Shown piece by piece: positions 48,501 to 60,051 of a stretch of 64,000 nucleotides of DNA. The stretch covers positions 1,792,206 to 1,856,205 of the forward strand of contig JAAONU010000018.1 of NCBI GenBank assembly GCA_012932295.1. Reading direction: 5' to 3'. The translations under genes were made by a program, and so were the position numbers. Positions within the stretch are counted from its first letter, which is position 1, and every line of letters starts with the position of its first letter. Origin of the DNA: Cyclina sinensis (taxonomy: Eukaryota; Mollusca; Bivalvia; Venerida; Veneridae). The notes beneath the pieces are model-generated. The model did no database searches and was not told the DNA's origin. It was given only the letters and a program-made list of their open reading frames with translations.

Positions 48501-51500
48501 AGGTAATGTAGAGAGGTAAACCTTTTAATTTGTGTTTAAGACTGTTTTCATCCATATTCCTCTTCATCTCAGCTAAGCTGTCATCAAAATAACTAAGAAT
48601 TAAGAGACCTTCCTCACATTTCAGGTTACTTCTTTGTATTCTATGCTTGTGATAAAGCAAACATTCTAATAGTTCTGTTGGGCGGTCAGAAGATGGCAAC
48701 ATTTCCTGTAAAGGATATAAAAGATGTTTCCATTGCCCTGTAAAAACTGAAGCATCAAGGATAGGGATATCAAATTTCAATAAAATGTCAGAGAGAATTC
48801 CATTCCTAGAACTTATGTGTAAAAGACATTTGGTCTGGTTAACTGGTATAAGAGTATATTTAGTTTGTGTTCCAATGTTTTGGCAAGACGGAATAAAGGA
48901 CCAGTTATTCAGTTTTCGGACATTTTCATGAAACTTTACTTGATTTAAATATGTCCTGTCATTGTATGGTGAAGATTTCTCCAGTGATTCAGCATATATA
49001 AAATCAAGTATGCATTGTACACTTGAGGGGTGCACAGGCACACCATGGTCCTTATTCCATTCAACAGCTTTTCCATTAGCCATTACACGGGTATCAAATG
49101 TTTCAGCAATTATCGAAAGTAGATCACTGACACCAAAGCTTTTAATAACACCTGCTTCGTAAAATTCTTGTCGGTTTATCATTTCCACTAGATCAGAATG
49201 GATAAACTGATTTGCGGACCCTGTCAATGTGTCACACATCTCTGAACAAAACACAGGTGCATCTTTTGAAAATGTATGTAGAATCTCATCATTTGTTAAA
49301 CACAAAGGAAGACCATCAATGTTGTCTTGGAAGTTTTCTTCAAAACAGATGTAAATCAGTATGCTTTTTAGAGCTGGAATGTCATAAACGGTTGTGTCTG
49401 TTATGCAAACATTGATTCCACCAAGCTGGCAATTTCTGCTTTTCACATCATCATATGTTTTAAGAAAGTCTATTACAGCTGCTGGAGAACAGGCAGGGAC
49501 ATGATCAATCTTACACTGTTCTAATGACTTCTTTATCTTTAAAGGCGTTTCAATTATATTCATCCCCATCTTTTTCAATGTTATTTCTGTGCAATATCCA
49601 ATTTCTTCGTTAAGTTCATGTGATGAAAAAACACTTGGTATAATGTTAAAGGTGCCATGAAAATCATACCGAGATTTTGAAAGTGGGACCCACTTAAGTT
49701 GTTGTTCTACATGACCCTTTCCATCTATAAAACAATCCTTGGTTCCACTTTTAATAATCTGAACAGATGGAAATATGTCTTCGTCCTCTGTTACTACCAG
49801 TCGATAAAAACTTTTCACAAGAAGTTTCCAATAAGCACCTGTTGCATTTTCTAAAAGAGGGAACTGTTCATGAAAAATTTCTAGCACTGCTAGGAGTATG
49901 CTTTCCTGTGAACATTCAGCAAAACTTAATACAACGAAGTGTTGTTTCATGTACTGAATAGCAGAAATAAAAGCTCTACTTAACAATTTTTCTATTACAA
50001 AATCATTCCAGGTTTTCCATATACCCTCATCCCATAAATTTCTTCTTGATTTGTCAAGAGCAAAGTGACCATTCACCTGCAATGGTAGTCCTGTTTCAAC
50101 AGGTAGAGGGAGAAAGCAATATGCCCTGCATTCTCTTGAGTTACTATTGCCTCTGCTTGCACACTGCCTACGTCCATGGGACTTCTTCCATTTATCATCC
50201 GGCCATGGTAATGCAACAGATGCAACTGGCAACATACCAATAGTCTTCTCTCTAAATGCACTTAATATAGTGGGTATTCTTTCAATATGTTCAAATCCGA
50301 ACCTATTTACTATAAGCCAGCGTTCTTTTCTGCCTTGGCTGTCCTCAATATATACTGTGTAAATGATTTCTAAAGGCTGCATGGAGAGATTATACTGTCT
50401 AGCATCAATATTTGCTTTTACAACTTCTTTGACTTCTGAATAATATCTGTTTCGAGATGCAGTATCTTCTACTGACAGTTTAGCTACCACAGAGAATTCT
50501 TCAATTAATCCTTTCTCTGTATTTTCTAGAACTTTGATAGATCTGACACTTTTCAGGAAAAGAAGGCACTCAAACATATCAAGCTTCAATTGCTCAATCA
50601 GTTCATTCATACTTTCAACTGTCACAACATTACTACTAATTTCTGACTGTTTCTGTCGCAGGGGCAGTCTGAATACAGTCCCTTGTCCTGAATTCCTCAT
50701 ACTCGAAGTTATAGGATAACCAAGCATCATGTCTGGGAATGATTCCTTCACTAATTCAACATCACATTTCATGCCTGGATTTTCTCTTGTCACGTGACCT
50801 TCCAGATAAAAAATCAATGGATCAAAAACACACAACTGACCGGCACTACCAAGTCCTGGACCCTTAGAAAGAAAAGACGGGACATCAGTCAAGTGGTACA
50901 CTGCATTAAAGCCAATACCATACTGTCCTGTCTTTGAAGGGTCTGCACGTTTGCTACCAATTCCAAGTTTTCTGATACCTTCAAAGTCGTCTTCCGTGAA
51001 ATAGCTGTCGTTATAAATACACAATGATGGACCTTGCATCTCATTCTTTCCAAAAAGTTTTTCTGTTGGAAGACATAAGTAATTCTTAATAATGTGTATT
51101 TCTGTTGCACCTGCATCATCTGCATTTTGTATAAGTTCTTTCATTATACTTGAGTCGCAGGGATGATCTTCAAGTATTCCTGCCAACCTTGTTACTAAAC
51201 TTTCATTCTGTCCGAAAGGTTTGAAAAATGAAGTTGATAAATTTTGAACTATCTTCCGTTGCTTGGACATTACGCCTAGCGCTCTCCCCGTTTCAGGTGA
51301 AATTTTTCCATGCAAAATATGTAGTGCTGCAGATGATATGTATGCAGGGTCTTCTATCACAAGTTCCTTTGTAGGCCTGAGGAATCCATCCACATCTGGT
51401 GCCACAATATTTTCCTCGGTTCGGAAAAGATTTTCCAAACTTGTATTTTCTTCGTTCATGCTGTCGCAAAGGTTCCTTAGTATGCATGCAACAGTATCAA

Positions 51501-54500
51501 TCACTGAAGGAGTACACTGTCGTTGAACCCATGCTGAATATATTCTTTTTAATACAGAAGCTAAGAAAGATACCGGAAAATAATCCATAACTCCTAATGC
51601 TCTAAAAACTCGTTTCCTTTTGTAGTCCGCCTCACTGAGACGATAAAGTTCTGGTGGACAGTCTTCTCTAATATCAAATGCTGCCTTACAAGGTGTAATA
51701 AGTTCTCTACCGACAAGGATAATTTTACTTTCTCTCATTTCTATGAAGTAAGGTAAACCTGCAAGCTCTTCATCAGGTTTGTCACTAGTTATACTAGCAA
51801 GGTAGTCATAAACTGATCTAGATATCTTCTCTAAATTGCTGAACTGCTGATCTGGATTTTTGTACTGACCGGGTAAAATATTCAGCTGGCATGATAGAAT
51901 ATCTATCGTCAAGTCACATTTGACACCAATAGCCTTGAACAAATCTTCCGGTAGGGCGCATGTCCTCTTTACGTACATTTCATCTACAAAACTACAAATA
52001 CTTCCGCTGCAGATATAAAGTGCTTCCCGAAATAGCTCTGTTGGTTTTGCAAATTGTATTTCTTTTCCGACTAAGTCCTCATGGTGGCTGCACTTTGAGA
52101 CAGGAAACATTTTCTGTAACTCGTCTGCTTTCCAAGAAAATTTCCAATCACTTGGGCAGGGAAGTACAGGTAAACTCATGTTTCTTCTCAGTTCACTAAC
52201 TGTTTCTTTATCCTGATGTAAATCGTGTAATACATCAAACCTTCCGCAATATTTAAGAATTTCTAAGCATCTTTCTTTAGCACAAAAACCACATGATTTC
52301 ACCATTTCCTCAACAGACCTGCATCGATCAATCAGCAATTCTTTGCTGAGAAACTTATCATTCATACCAAGGCCTACAAGCTGTCCAATCACATGCTCAT
52401 CAGTAAATCCACCTTCTTTTTGAGAAAATTTACCATCAGCAACTTTAAACATGGCTGCAATTTCTGACCAAGGGTTAACTAATTCGTTTGGTCGACAGAG
52501 AATATTTTCAAAGTCAGAGGGTATACATTTTGTCACATGTAGTTTTGTAATTACCCTGTGATTTTTAGACTTTAATGCATACAAAACAAATTTGTTACGT
52601 TTTTCAATGTGCATTTCCCAAAATGCACAGCCAATTGTAGACAAGAAATGCAAAATAAGTTCCTCTTCTGTAATCATAGCCTGAGAAATTACTGGTCTGC
52701 TGCCAACCTGGCATTCCTTTAACACTTTCATAACATTACTTGGCATATCTATGATACTTTTCGGCAGTCTTGCAGGAATACAAGACAACATCTCAAATGC
52801 TATATCCCCTATTTCTTTGTTACAACGAATATTTGGATCTAAAAATACTATTTCATCTATAGATAGCCAATCATTGACACCTCTGAATAATTTCAGTTTG
52901 TCAATGATAAGTGTTCTGAAAAAGCTGTCTTTCAAGACATTAACATCTCTTGTTCCTTTTAAGGGCCAAAGCGAACTGTACTTGTAACCATCTGAACACA
53001 TCTTAGATAGGAATATCAGAAGCTCCACATACCCTTTAACTACAGAATCGTCCATTAAAACCCAGTTCCATTTGAATTTCTCATCTTTTCTTTTATCATC
53101 TTCAGTGATGCTTACAAGTCCTCTCCTGTCTGATGTTACAGTAAAACAGCCATTTATATGAAACTTCAAGTCTGTTTTAACTGGAAGTGGAAGAAAGCAA
53201 AATAAATGACCTGCTTGATAAAATCCTTGTTGAGTATCTTGCATTGGTACAGGCATAAGGCCATTTCCCTCCTTCACTGGTACAGCTACAGAAGAAAGTG
53301 GTACTGCTCTCTTATCAGCAATGACTCTTGATAACCTAAAAGACTCATTTGTTCCCAATGCCCATGAAACAATCCAACTAGATTTCAGTTTTTGTGGAAG
53401 AACTTTTTGCATTTCAGTTTCATTGAAGTCACTTTTATATAACTCTTGAATAATATCAACTCTGTGAATTTCAGAAAAATCCTTTCCTTCTTTGAGATAA
53501 GTGGGAACTCTTTTAAGTACACCCTGGACATATCTAGGTACACGATCATACAACGCATTTTCAGTTTTCTTATTCATATTTTCAGTATTCTTTTTTACAC
53601 TGAAAATTAGCTTTGCTTGTGCTGGATCAGTTTCTTCGTTTTGGAGGTGATACACTTCTACAGTTGTAACACACTGAGTGAATAATAAAATGTTTCCAGC
53701 ATTTTCTATCAGCTTACTGACAAGAGACAAAACATCGGCTTTTGAGCATGCCTCTTTACAAATCTCACTTTTCTTTGCTTGAAGTTCAGTTCTTAGTGGC
53801 AATCTGAACAAAGTCCCTTTATAACTGGAAAAATTTGTTTCAAGTAAATTACAACCAAACACTGAATTATAAGGTTTAAACTGATCCACACTTCGCCGTA
53901 TCATGTGTCGCTTTGACAGCCTGATCCTTAAACCTTTGCCCCGTTTTTGTCTTGCATCCTCCAAGTATGTTTCATGTGGGTCAAATATGACCATGTCTTT
54001 GCCGGATATAAAACTAGGCACATCTGTGAGGTTATATACAGAACAAAAACCCAGACCAAACTTACCAATTTTATCTTGATATTCTGCTTTTGTCCCCCCA
54101 TTCAATTTTGTGATATTTACTAAATCTTCCTCTGTGAATAAAGAATCATTGTATACCCATAAAGCAGGCCCTTGGCATTCAATTAGTCCACTACTAAGCA
54201 TCTTTTCTTTTCGCCTAGCATCATCATTATCTCTTTCATCATAGAGAAATTTCACAATACTTGATCCTGCATCATCTGCATTTTGAACTAATTCCTTTAG
54301 AACTGATAATCCATCTTTGTATCCATCCCGAAGCAATGTGCATATTCTAGTTGTAAGTGGTTCTGACTGACCCCAGTTTTCAAAGCTTAATTCTTCTGTT
54401 GCACCTAAAATAGTTTTCCTCTTTAATGATTTTACTCCAAGGTCTTTGGCCACAGACTCTGGTAGACTCCTGTTCACTATGAAGTAGGTGTGTTCTTCTT

Positions 54501-56531
54501 CCTCAGGATCAAGTTCATCTTCATCGTAATAAAAAATACAATCTGAAACATGCTGCAGACAAAGACGCTCTGCTGAATCGGGTTCAGTTAGCATAAGAAT
54601 TTCAGAATCATCAATATCTAATGTACCTGATTTTCTTTCTGATGCCAGTGAAGTCAGAATTTGAAGAACTACTTCTGTGTCTCTTTTCATTGATATAATA
54701 GAGGTGTCTGTAGCTTCCAAATGTTTCTTTTGTATGGTCTGCAAGACACTCAGTAGTGTGTGACTGTTTTGTTGTCTGTAACATCCTAACTGTAAAAACA
54801 AATCTTCCATCTCCTTAAACTCTTCAGGTAGATAAAAGAAATATGGTTCAAGATCTAGATCATTTGTTCTCTTTGAAATGATCACTTTTAGAGGAATCTG
54901 AAAACTGGAGCCAACCCAGATCAATTCTTCATTCTTTAATGTACCTTTGCGATCCAAAACCATATGTCTGTGTTGATTCATGTATCTGTATATTTTCTGA
55001 ACAGCCCTAGTATAGTCAGGCTTGTACTTTACATTGTAATGTCTGCGGATGAGACTCATTTGACTTAATACTGTTTTAATCTCTGGCATCAAATCCCACT
55101 TGAAATACTTTATCAGAGTGCCATATGTACAATCAACCATGGGTACTACAGCTCCAGACAACAAACAAAATTCTGAAACTTTGGCTTGACTGGGTTTGCA
55201 TAACTTGTCTGAAAACCAAGGCAATCCAACTGGATAGTCTGATGGTGCATCGGCTACTGGGATACAAGATAAATTCACTATAGCTTTGCCGAGAGTGCTT
55301 GAACTGCTACACATTTTGTCTAAAAGATGTGGATGTTGACCTATAGCATCCATAAAGGCTGAAGCTTTTCTGTACAAATCTTCAGAGTTTTTTATATTTA
55401 AGGCTATGCTATCCAGTCTGTTTGATACAAGTAGCAATACAGATGCGTCAACCTTATTCTCTCCCTTCAAGCCAAGTTTCCTAAGAACCCTCATCTCTTC
55501 TGGTTGATAATTTTCTAACTGTTCTGGAAACAGGTTTTCTCCAAGTAACAGATTTTGAAGGAACGGACTAGTTGGATCAAATAAATCAGATGGTTTGTAC
55601 CAATTGTCTCTAGCTTTTAGGAAGGGTAATTGGGATGCATGTTCACAAAGCTTTTGATTTCTCTCTATCATGTCAGGTTTTCTCATCAGATAATTCATAA
55701 GCAAGATTGTTTGTTTATGATGTTTATAATGCAGTAAATGTTTCACTATTTTCTGGATCAGAGATGCAACCGATATATTTTCTGCACCTAGCTGCATCAT
55801 CAAAACATTTCTTGAAGTTTCAACTCTTATACACTGAACTGGGAACTGTACTCCACTTGGAATGTCAATATCTCCAGATATGTACTGCTTGATGTCAATG
55901 ACAGAGGCATACTCTCCAGGGTCATCTACTGAACGAACTGCTTTAAAAAGTTTCAGTCTTGTCAACAGCTCTTTAGCATCATTTTCAATGTATGCAAGAG
56001 TGGTTAAATATTGGACAAAAGATTCTACCATCTCTCTTTTTGACTGACATGCAGTATTAAAGTCAATAACAGCAGTTTCACCCATTTTTTTAAATATATC
56101 ACCAAACAGAGATACAATGCCTTCCTTCGTAGGATGATAAATATCTCTCTCAATAGTGGCATAGGGAAACCATTCTGGCAGGTTGTCAAGTACTTTCACA
56201 GACATCGCTCGTAGACAAAAACATAGTCCCTCAGGTAAAATTGTGTCCTTCTGTTTTTTTAATACCAGAAAATCTGTTAGTTTCACAAGCTCTATAACCA
56301 ATGGAATCGGCCAATGTCCAGATATTAGTGAAGGTACAAGTGGGATATCCTTAAAGTGTTTAGTAATCTGTTTGTCTACAAGGACATACCATACGTTTTG
56401 CAACCAGTCAATTTTCAGGCTTGTTTCCCTTGTGAGTTTTATGCAGGAATCAGAACCAAAATGAGAGGATATCATCTGCTTCAGCATACGTTTGGCACAA
56501 TCATCAGTAAATTCTTGAATCTGATACATTT
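45544..56531 (-). CDS. SACS-like: Sacsin-like giant exon (two full sacsin repeats, DnaJ, HEPN start)
   Basis: Sacsin is a very large co-chaperone (4579 aa in humans) linking HSP90-like folds, a J domain that works with Hsp70, and a nucleotide-binding HEPN domain. This exon is open for 3662 codons from the ATG at 56529 to a donor CACCAG|GTATGT at 45544. Residues 1-710: C-terminal part of a sacsin repeat without its ATPase fold. About 715-1765: a repeat opening with ATPase motifs ELVQNADDAG (about 746-755) and GKFGLGF (about 820). About 1768-3100: another, with ELIQNADDAG (ending 1807) and GQYGIGF (about 1867). J domain about 3490-3560, with HPD at 3525-3527. HEPN begins about 3610. The acceptor CTGTTTCAG two bases before the ATG implies upstream coding exons; the first ATPase fold and any ubiquitin-like domain are not in view. 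Confidence 0.93.
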
Positions 56532-57295
56532 CTGAAACAGAGTAGATTTAAAAATTAAAAAACCTTTCATTATTATAAACAGTAAATGCCAACAGTATTC
56601 AAATTTCAAATCAATTTAAATTTAAGAATACCAGTCATGTTTAGCATAAATAAGACACATATTTTATATACTGTGAAACTTGTAGTTTAGTGTACCAGCA
56701 GCCAGGTTTTACAACAAGAGCGCACAGTCACTTTCAATGAGAAATGCACCCTAAGGATAGTGTTAGAGAAGAGGTTACCTGGTAGCAGTGATATATGAGC
56801 GAAATAAAAGATATAATGAATGCTTTATTGAAGCAAGCAAAATAGCTATACCAACAAGATATATCATTCTGATTAGTTTGATAACAACAAACACTAAGAT
56901 TTAGAAGAAACCTTGACCTCAATCCCTATGTCTTTTTGGAAAAGTGTCACTTACATATGTAGAATAGTGTTCCAAGCTTGTTAAACATTGACTTAAATTC
57001 CAAACTATTAATTCTATAAGTGACAAACAGGTTATACCACAAGGTGGATACTAAGGTAGAAGTATTCATTATCTGGCATGATTTGGCAGGAGACACAGAA
57101 ATATTGATTAATAGACGTATGAACAATTGCATTCTGTGATGGTTGTGTTCTGTAGTTGTTTCAAATTCTTGTCATGTACTATTAAGTTACAAGGCAAACA
57201 CTAACTACAGCTATCACTAAATGTGATTACTACCCCCAAAACACCGCTACAGAACAGAGGAAGTTATCAATTTAGTTACAGAATACTTCGTAAAA
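56532..57295. other. Upstream intronic or flanking sequence of the sacsin-like gene
   Basis: The polypyrimidine tract and acceptor of the giant exon lie at 56532-56560. An AACAAGAG start typical of the hairpin-ended repeats is at 56713-56720, with no clear body. No upstream coding exon with an NADDAG-type motif could be found between here and 59836. Confidence 0.5.
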
Positions 57296-57299
57296 AAAA

Positions 57300-58378
57300 T
57301 TGAAAAAGAGTTATGGTTGTGGTTCTTGTACATTGCATTTCCTCTCATTGCACTTGACCATTGTATGAAGTTGCACTGAATTCCAAAAAAATAATTTTCA
57401 AATTATTCTCCAGGCAAAGAAAACTAACAAAGGGCAATAACTGTGCAAACAGTGAAGACAGAGTAATAGCTCTTGTACATTGCAAATCCACTCAATGTGC
57501 TTGACCATTGTATGAAGTTGCATTGAATTCCAACCATGAGTTTCCAAATTATATTCTGGAAAAGGAAATCCAAGGAAGGGCAATAACTCTGCAAATAGTG
57601 AAGATGGAATTATAGCTCTTATACAATGCATTTTGTCTCATTGTGCTTGATCACTGTATGAAGTTGCACTGAATTCCAACCAGTAGTTTTCAAGTTATTC
57701 TCCGGACAAGGAAAACCAATAAAGCGCAATAACTCTGAAAATAGTGAAGATGGAGTTATGATTCTTGAACACTGCACTTCCTCTCATTGTGCTTGACCAC
57801 TGTATGACGTTGCACTGAATTCCAACCAGTAGTTTTCAAATTTTGCTCCCTACAAAGGAAAACCAACAAAGGGCAATAACTCTGAAAATAATGAAGATGG
57901 AGTCTTGTTTCTTGGACACTGCACTTCCTCTCTTTGTGCTTGACCATTGTATGTAGTTGCACTGAATTCCAACTAGTAGTTTTCAAGTTTTGCTCCATAC
58001 AAAAGAAAACCAATAAAGGGCAATAACTCTAAAAATAGTGAAGATGGAGTGATAATTCTTGGACACTACACTTCCTCTCATTGTGCTTGATCATTGTATG
58101 AAGTTGCATTGAATTCCAACCAGTAGTTTTTAAGTTATTCTCCGGACAAGGAAAACCAATAAAGGGCAATAACTCTATAAATAGTGCAGATGGAGTTATG
58201 ATTCTTGGACACTGCACTTCCTCTCATTGTGCTTGACCATTGTATGAAGTTGCATTGAATTCCAACTTGTAGTTTTCAAGTTATACTCCGGACAAGGTAC
58301 ACCGCGACCGACCGCCCGACCGACCAACCACCGGGTGACCCCTATATACCCCACAAACTTCGTTTTGGGGGTATAACA
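57300..58378 (+). repeat. Tandem array of 146-147-bp units with hairpin end (copy G)
   Basis: Seven units marked by GTTGCACTGAATTCCAAC or GTTGCATTGAATTCC at 57370, 57517, 57663, 57809, 57956, 58103 and 58249; every spacing is 146 or 147 bp. It ends in a GACCGACCGCCCGACCGACC run and stem-loop 58345-58375 (TATACCCCA...TGGGGGTATA). The minus-strand frames of 60-85 residues repeat the unit and are not genes. Confidence 0.88.
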
Positions 58379-58514
58379 AACAGCAGACACTACTTAAAAT
58401 CATTGTGCAGGAATGACTGAATGTGAGCTCATTGGTTTTCTCCATCAAATGCCTCCACATGATGTACCTAACTCTTTCAAAATCTTGTCATGTAACACTG
58501 AGCTACAGATGCTT

Positions 58515-58600
58515 CCTGTATCTTGCACTATCCCCAACAACATAAAATAACTATTATCTTCAGGGGGCGTCGATCATATGGGCAAAGTTTACTGATGAAA
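58515..58600 (+). repeat. tRNA-derived SINE, family A, tail fragment
   Basis: ATCTTGCACTATCCCCAACA, ACATAAAATAACTATTATC and TTCAGGGGGCGTCGATCATA match the middle of the SINE at 29276-29545. The head is absent. Confidence 0.65.
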
Positions 58601-58604
58601 AATT

Positions 58605-59250
58605 TACTCAAATAGATAGTAATAGAATTTGGTGTAAAATGACCTTGTTGTTTAGGAGGAGTTGTCTGATTTTTGTTTCTAATTTTATGTGCAATAGAGC
58701 AGAAAGGTCTGAGCAAATAAAAAAAGGAAATATAAGGGAGGTTTCTTCAAATTTGGTTAAAAATGGCTGAGTGGATTTGGATGAGATGTCATTAAAAACC
58801 AAATATTGATGAAAACCTTAATTTAGCATAGCGGCAATTGTGAGCAATGGAGCGGACCATTTCAGCATTTTTGATAAAGGGCTATATAGGACGCATTTCT
58901 GTGAAGTTTGGTGGAAAATGGCTTTACAGTTTAGGAGAAGATTCCGTTTGAATGTTTTTTTTTCTATTTTTGGCTTTTGTAGCCCTTCTGTGGAATAGAG
59001 CGAAACAGTTTGGGCAATTTTAGAAAAGGCAATACAAGAAATATATCTATCAAAATTGGCCTTGTGGATCTGGAGGAGTATTTGAAGACAAGAAGCGCCG
59101 CAATGCGACGAAAACCAGGTTTTCAACGACCAAGTATTGATGTGACAGGAATTAGGAAGAAATATGGCAGTGAAGTAAAAATGATGCTGTTATTTTGGTA
59201 CCAACACAGAAAGTTGGTTCCAATAGTTCAAAATAAAAATAAATCAGATA
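58605..59250 (+). repeat. Diverged repeat units
   Basis: Three diverged units of about 150 bp share GTGCAATAGAGC / GTGGAATAGAGC, AAATTTGGTTAAAAATGGC / AAGTTTGGTGGAAAATGGC and GTGGAT.TGG blocks. Similar wording occurs at 44290-44350. Non-coding. Confidence 0.5.
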
Positions 59251-59836
59251 CCTGAGTAGCAATGCCAGGCTGTATTTTCATGTAAGCTACACACATGCCA
59301 AGTTGATTATCAATAGGTCAAGGTGTGCTGAAGCTACTGAGTAGAAGCTGAAAATTCTATTGTAAGCAAAAGACCTTGACCTTGCTCCCAGATATCTAAG
59401 TAGCAATCCCAAGCTGCATCTTAATATAAGCTTCCCACACAGCAAGTTTGGTGTCAACAGGTCAACACAAACTCAAGTTATTACATGAAAACTGAATTTC
59501 TTTTATAAAGCAACAGTGACCTTGACCTTGACCACAGACACCTGGGTAGCAATCCCAAGCTGCCTCTTAATATAGGCTACCCATACACCAAGTTTAGCGT
59601 CAATAGATCAAAGCAAACTCAAGTTATTATGCAGAAACTGAATTTCTATTTTTAGCAACAGTGACCTTGACCTTGATCACAGACACCTGGGTAGCAATGC
59701 CAAGCTGCCCCTTGATATAAGCTACCCACATACCAAGTTTGGTGTCAATAAGCAAAAGCAAACTAAAGTTATTGAGCGAAACTGAATTTCTATTTTTAGC
59801 AACAGTGACCTTGACCTTGATCACAGACAACTGGGT
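59251..59836 (+). repeat. Tandem array of 144-146-bp units, cut by the Pao insertion (copy H)
   Basis: Units marked by GTAGCAATCCCAAGCTGC-type text at 59256, 59400, 59546 and 59691 (spacing 144-146 bp). TGACCTTGACCTTGACC lies at 59518. The next GTAGCAAT would fall at about 59836, exactly where the LTR starts, so the array was interrupted by the retrotransposon and may continue beyond the window. Confidence 0.8.
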
Positions 59837-60025
59837 TGTTGTGAATGTAACGTTATTTGCCGCGCCGCGCTTTTCTATGTAACGTCTTTGACGTCACGTC
59901 GTATAATTATATTGTTTTGTTGTCGTTGCTATTATATGTAAACAGTTGGTAATTTGAACCGAGAGTAAAAGGAAGAACCTAGAACACAACGCATTTGTTT
60001 ATTATTCAACCCACGCTATACGATA
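59837..60025 (+). repeat. BEL/Pao 5' long terminal repeat
   Basis: Starts TGTTGTGAATGTAACG at the break in the repeat array; TGGGT (59832-59836) is the likely 5-bp target duplication. A palindromic cAMP-response element TGACGTCA is at 59889-59896 and a TATAATTA box at 59902-59909. The 3' boundary is set only by the primer-binding site that follows and is uncertain by a few bases. The partner LTR is outside the window. Confidence 0.72.
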
Positions 60026-60026
60026 T

Positions 60027-60044
60027 TGGTGCCGTGACCAACAG
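60027..60044 (+). other. Primer-binding site
   Basis: TGGTGCCGTGACCAAC directly follows the LTR. TGG followed by a tRNA 3'-end complement is the standard layout for minus-strand priming, and TTGGTGCCGTGACC is usual in BEL/Pao elements. The tRNA was not identified. Confidence 0.65.
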
Positions 60045-60051
60045 AAAGGAT

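Noticed and set aside
46673..56464. Many open frames antisense to or overlapping the giant sacsin exon
   Set aside because: All are shadows of a strongly coding minus-strand frame with recognisable domains.
59010..59255. An upstream sacsin exon or small gene in the plus-strand frame of 81 residues
   Set aside because: It is on the opposite strand to the sacsin gene, has no ATPase motif, and lies in a diverged repeat.
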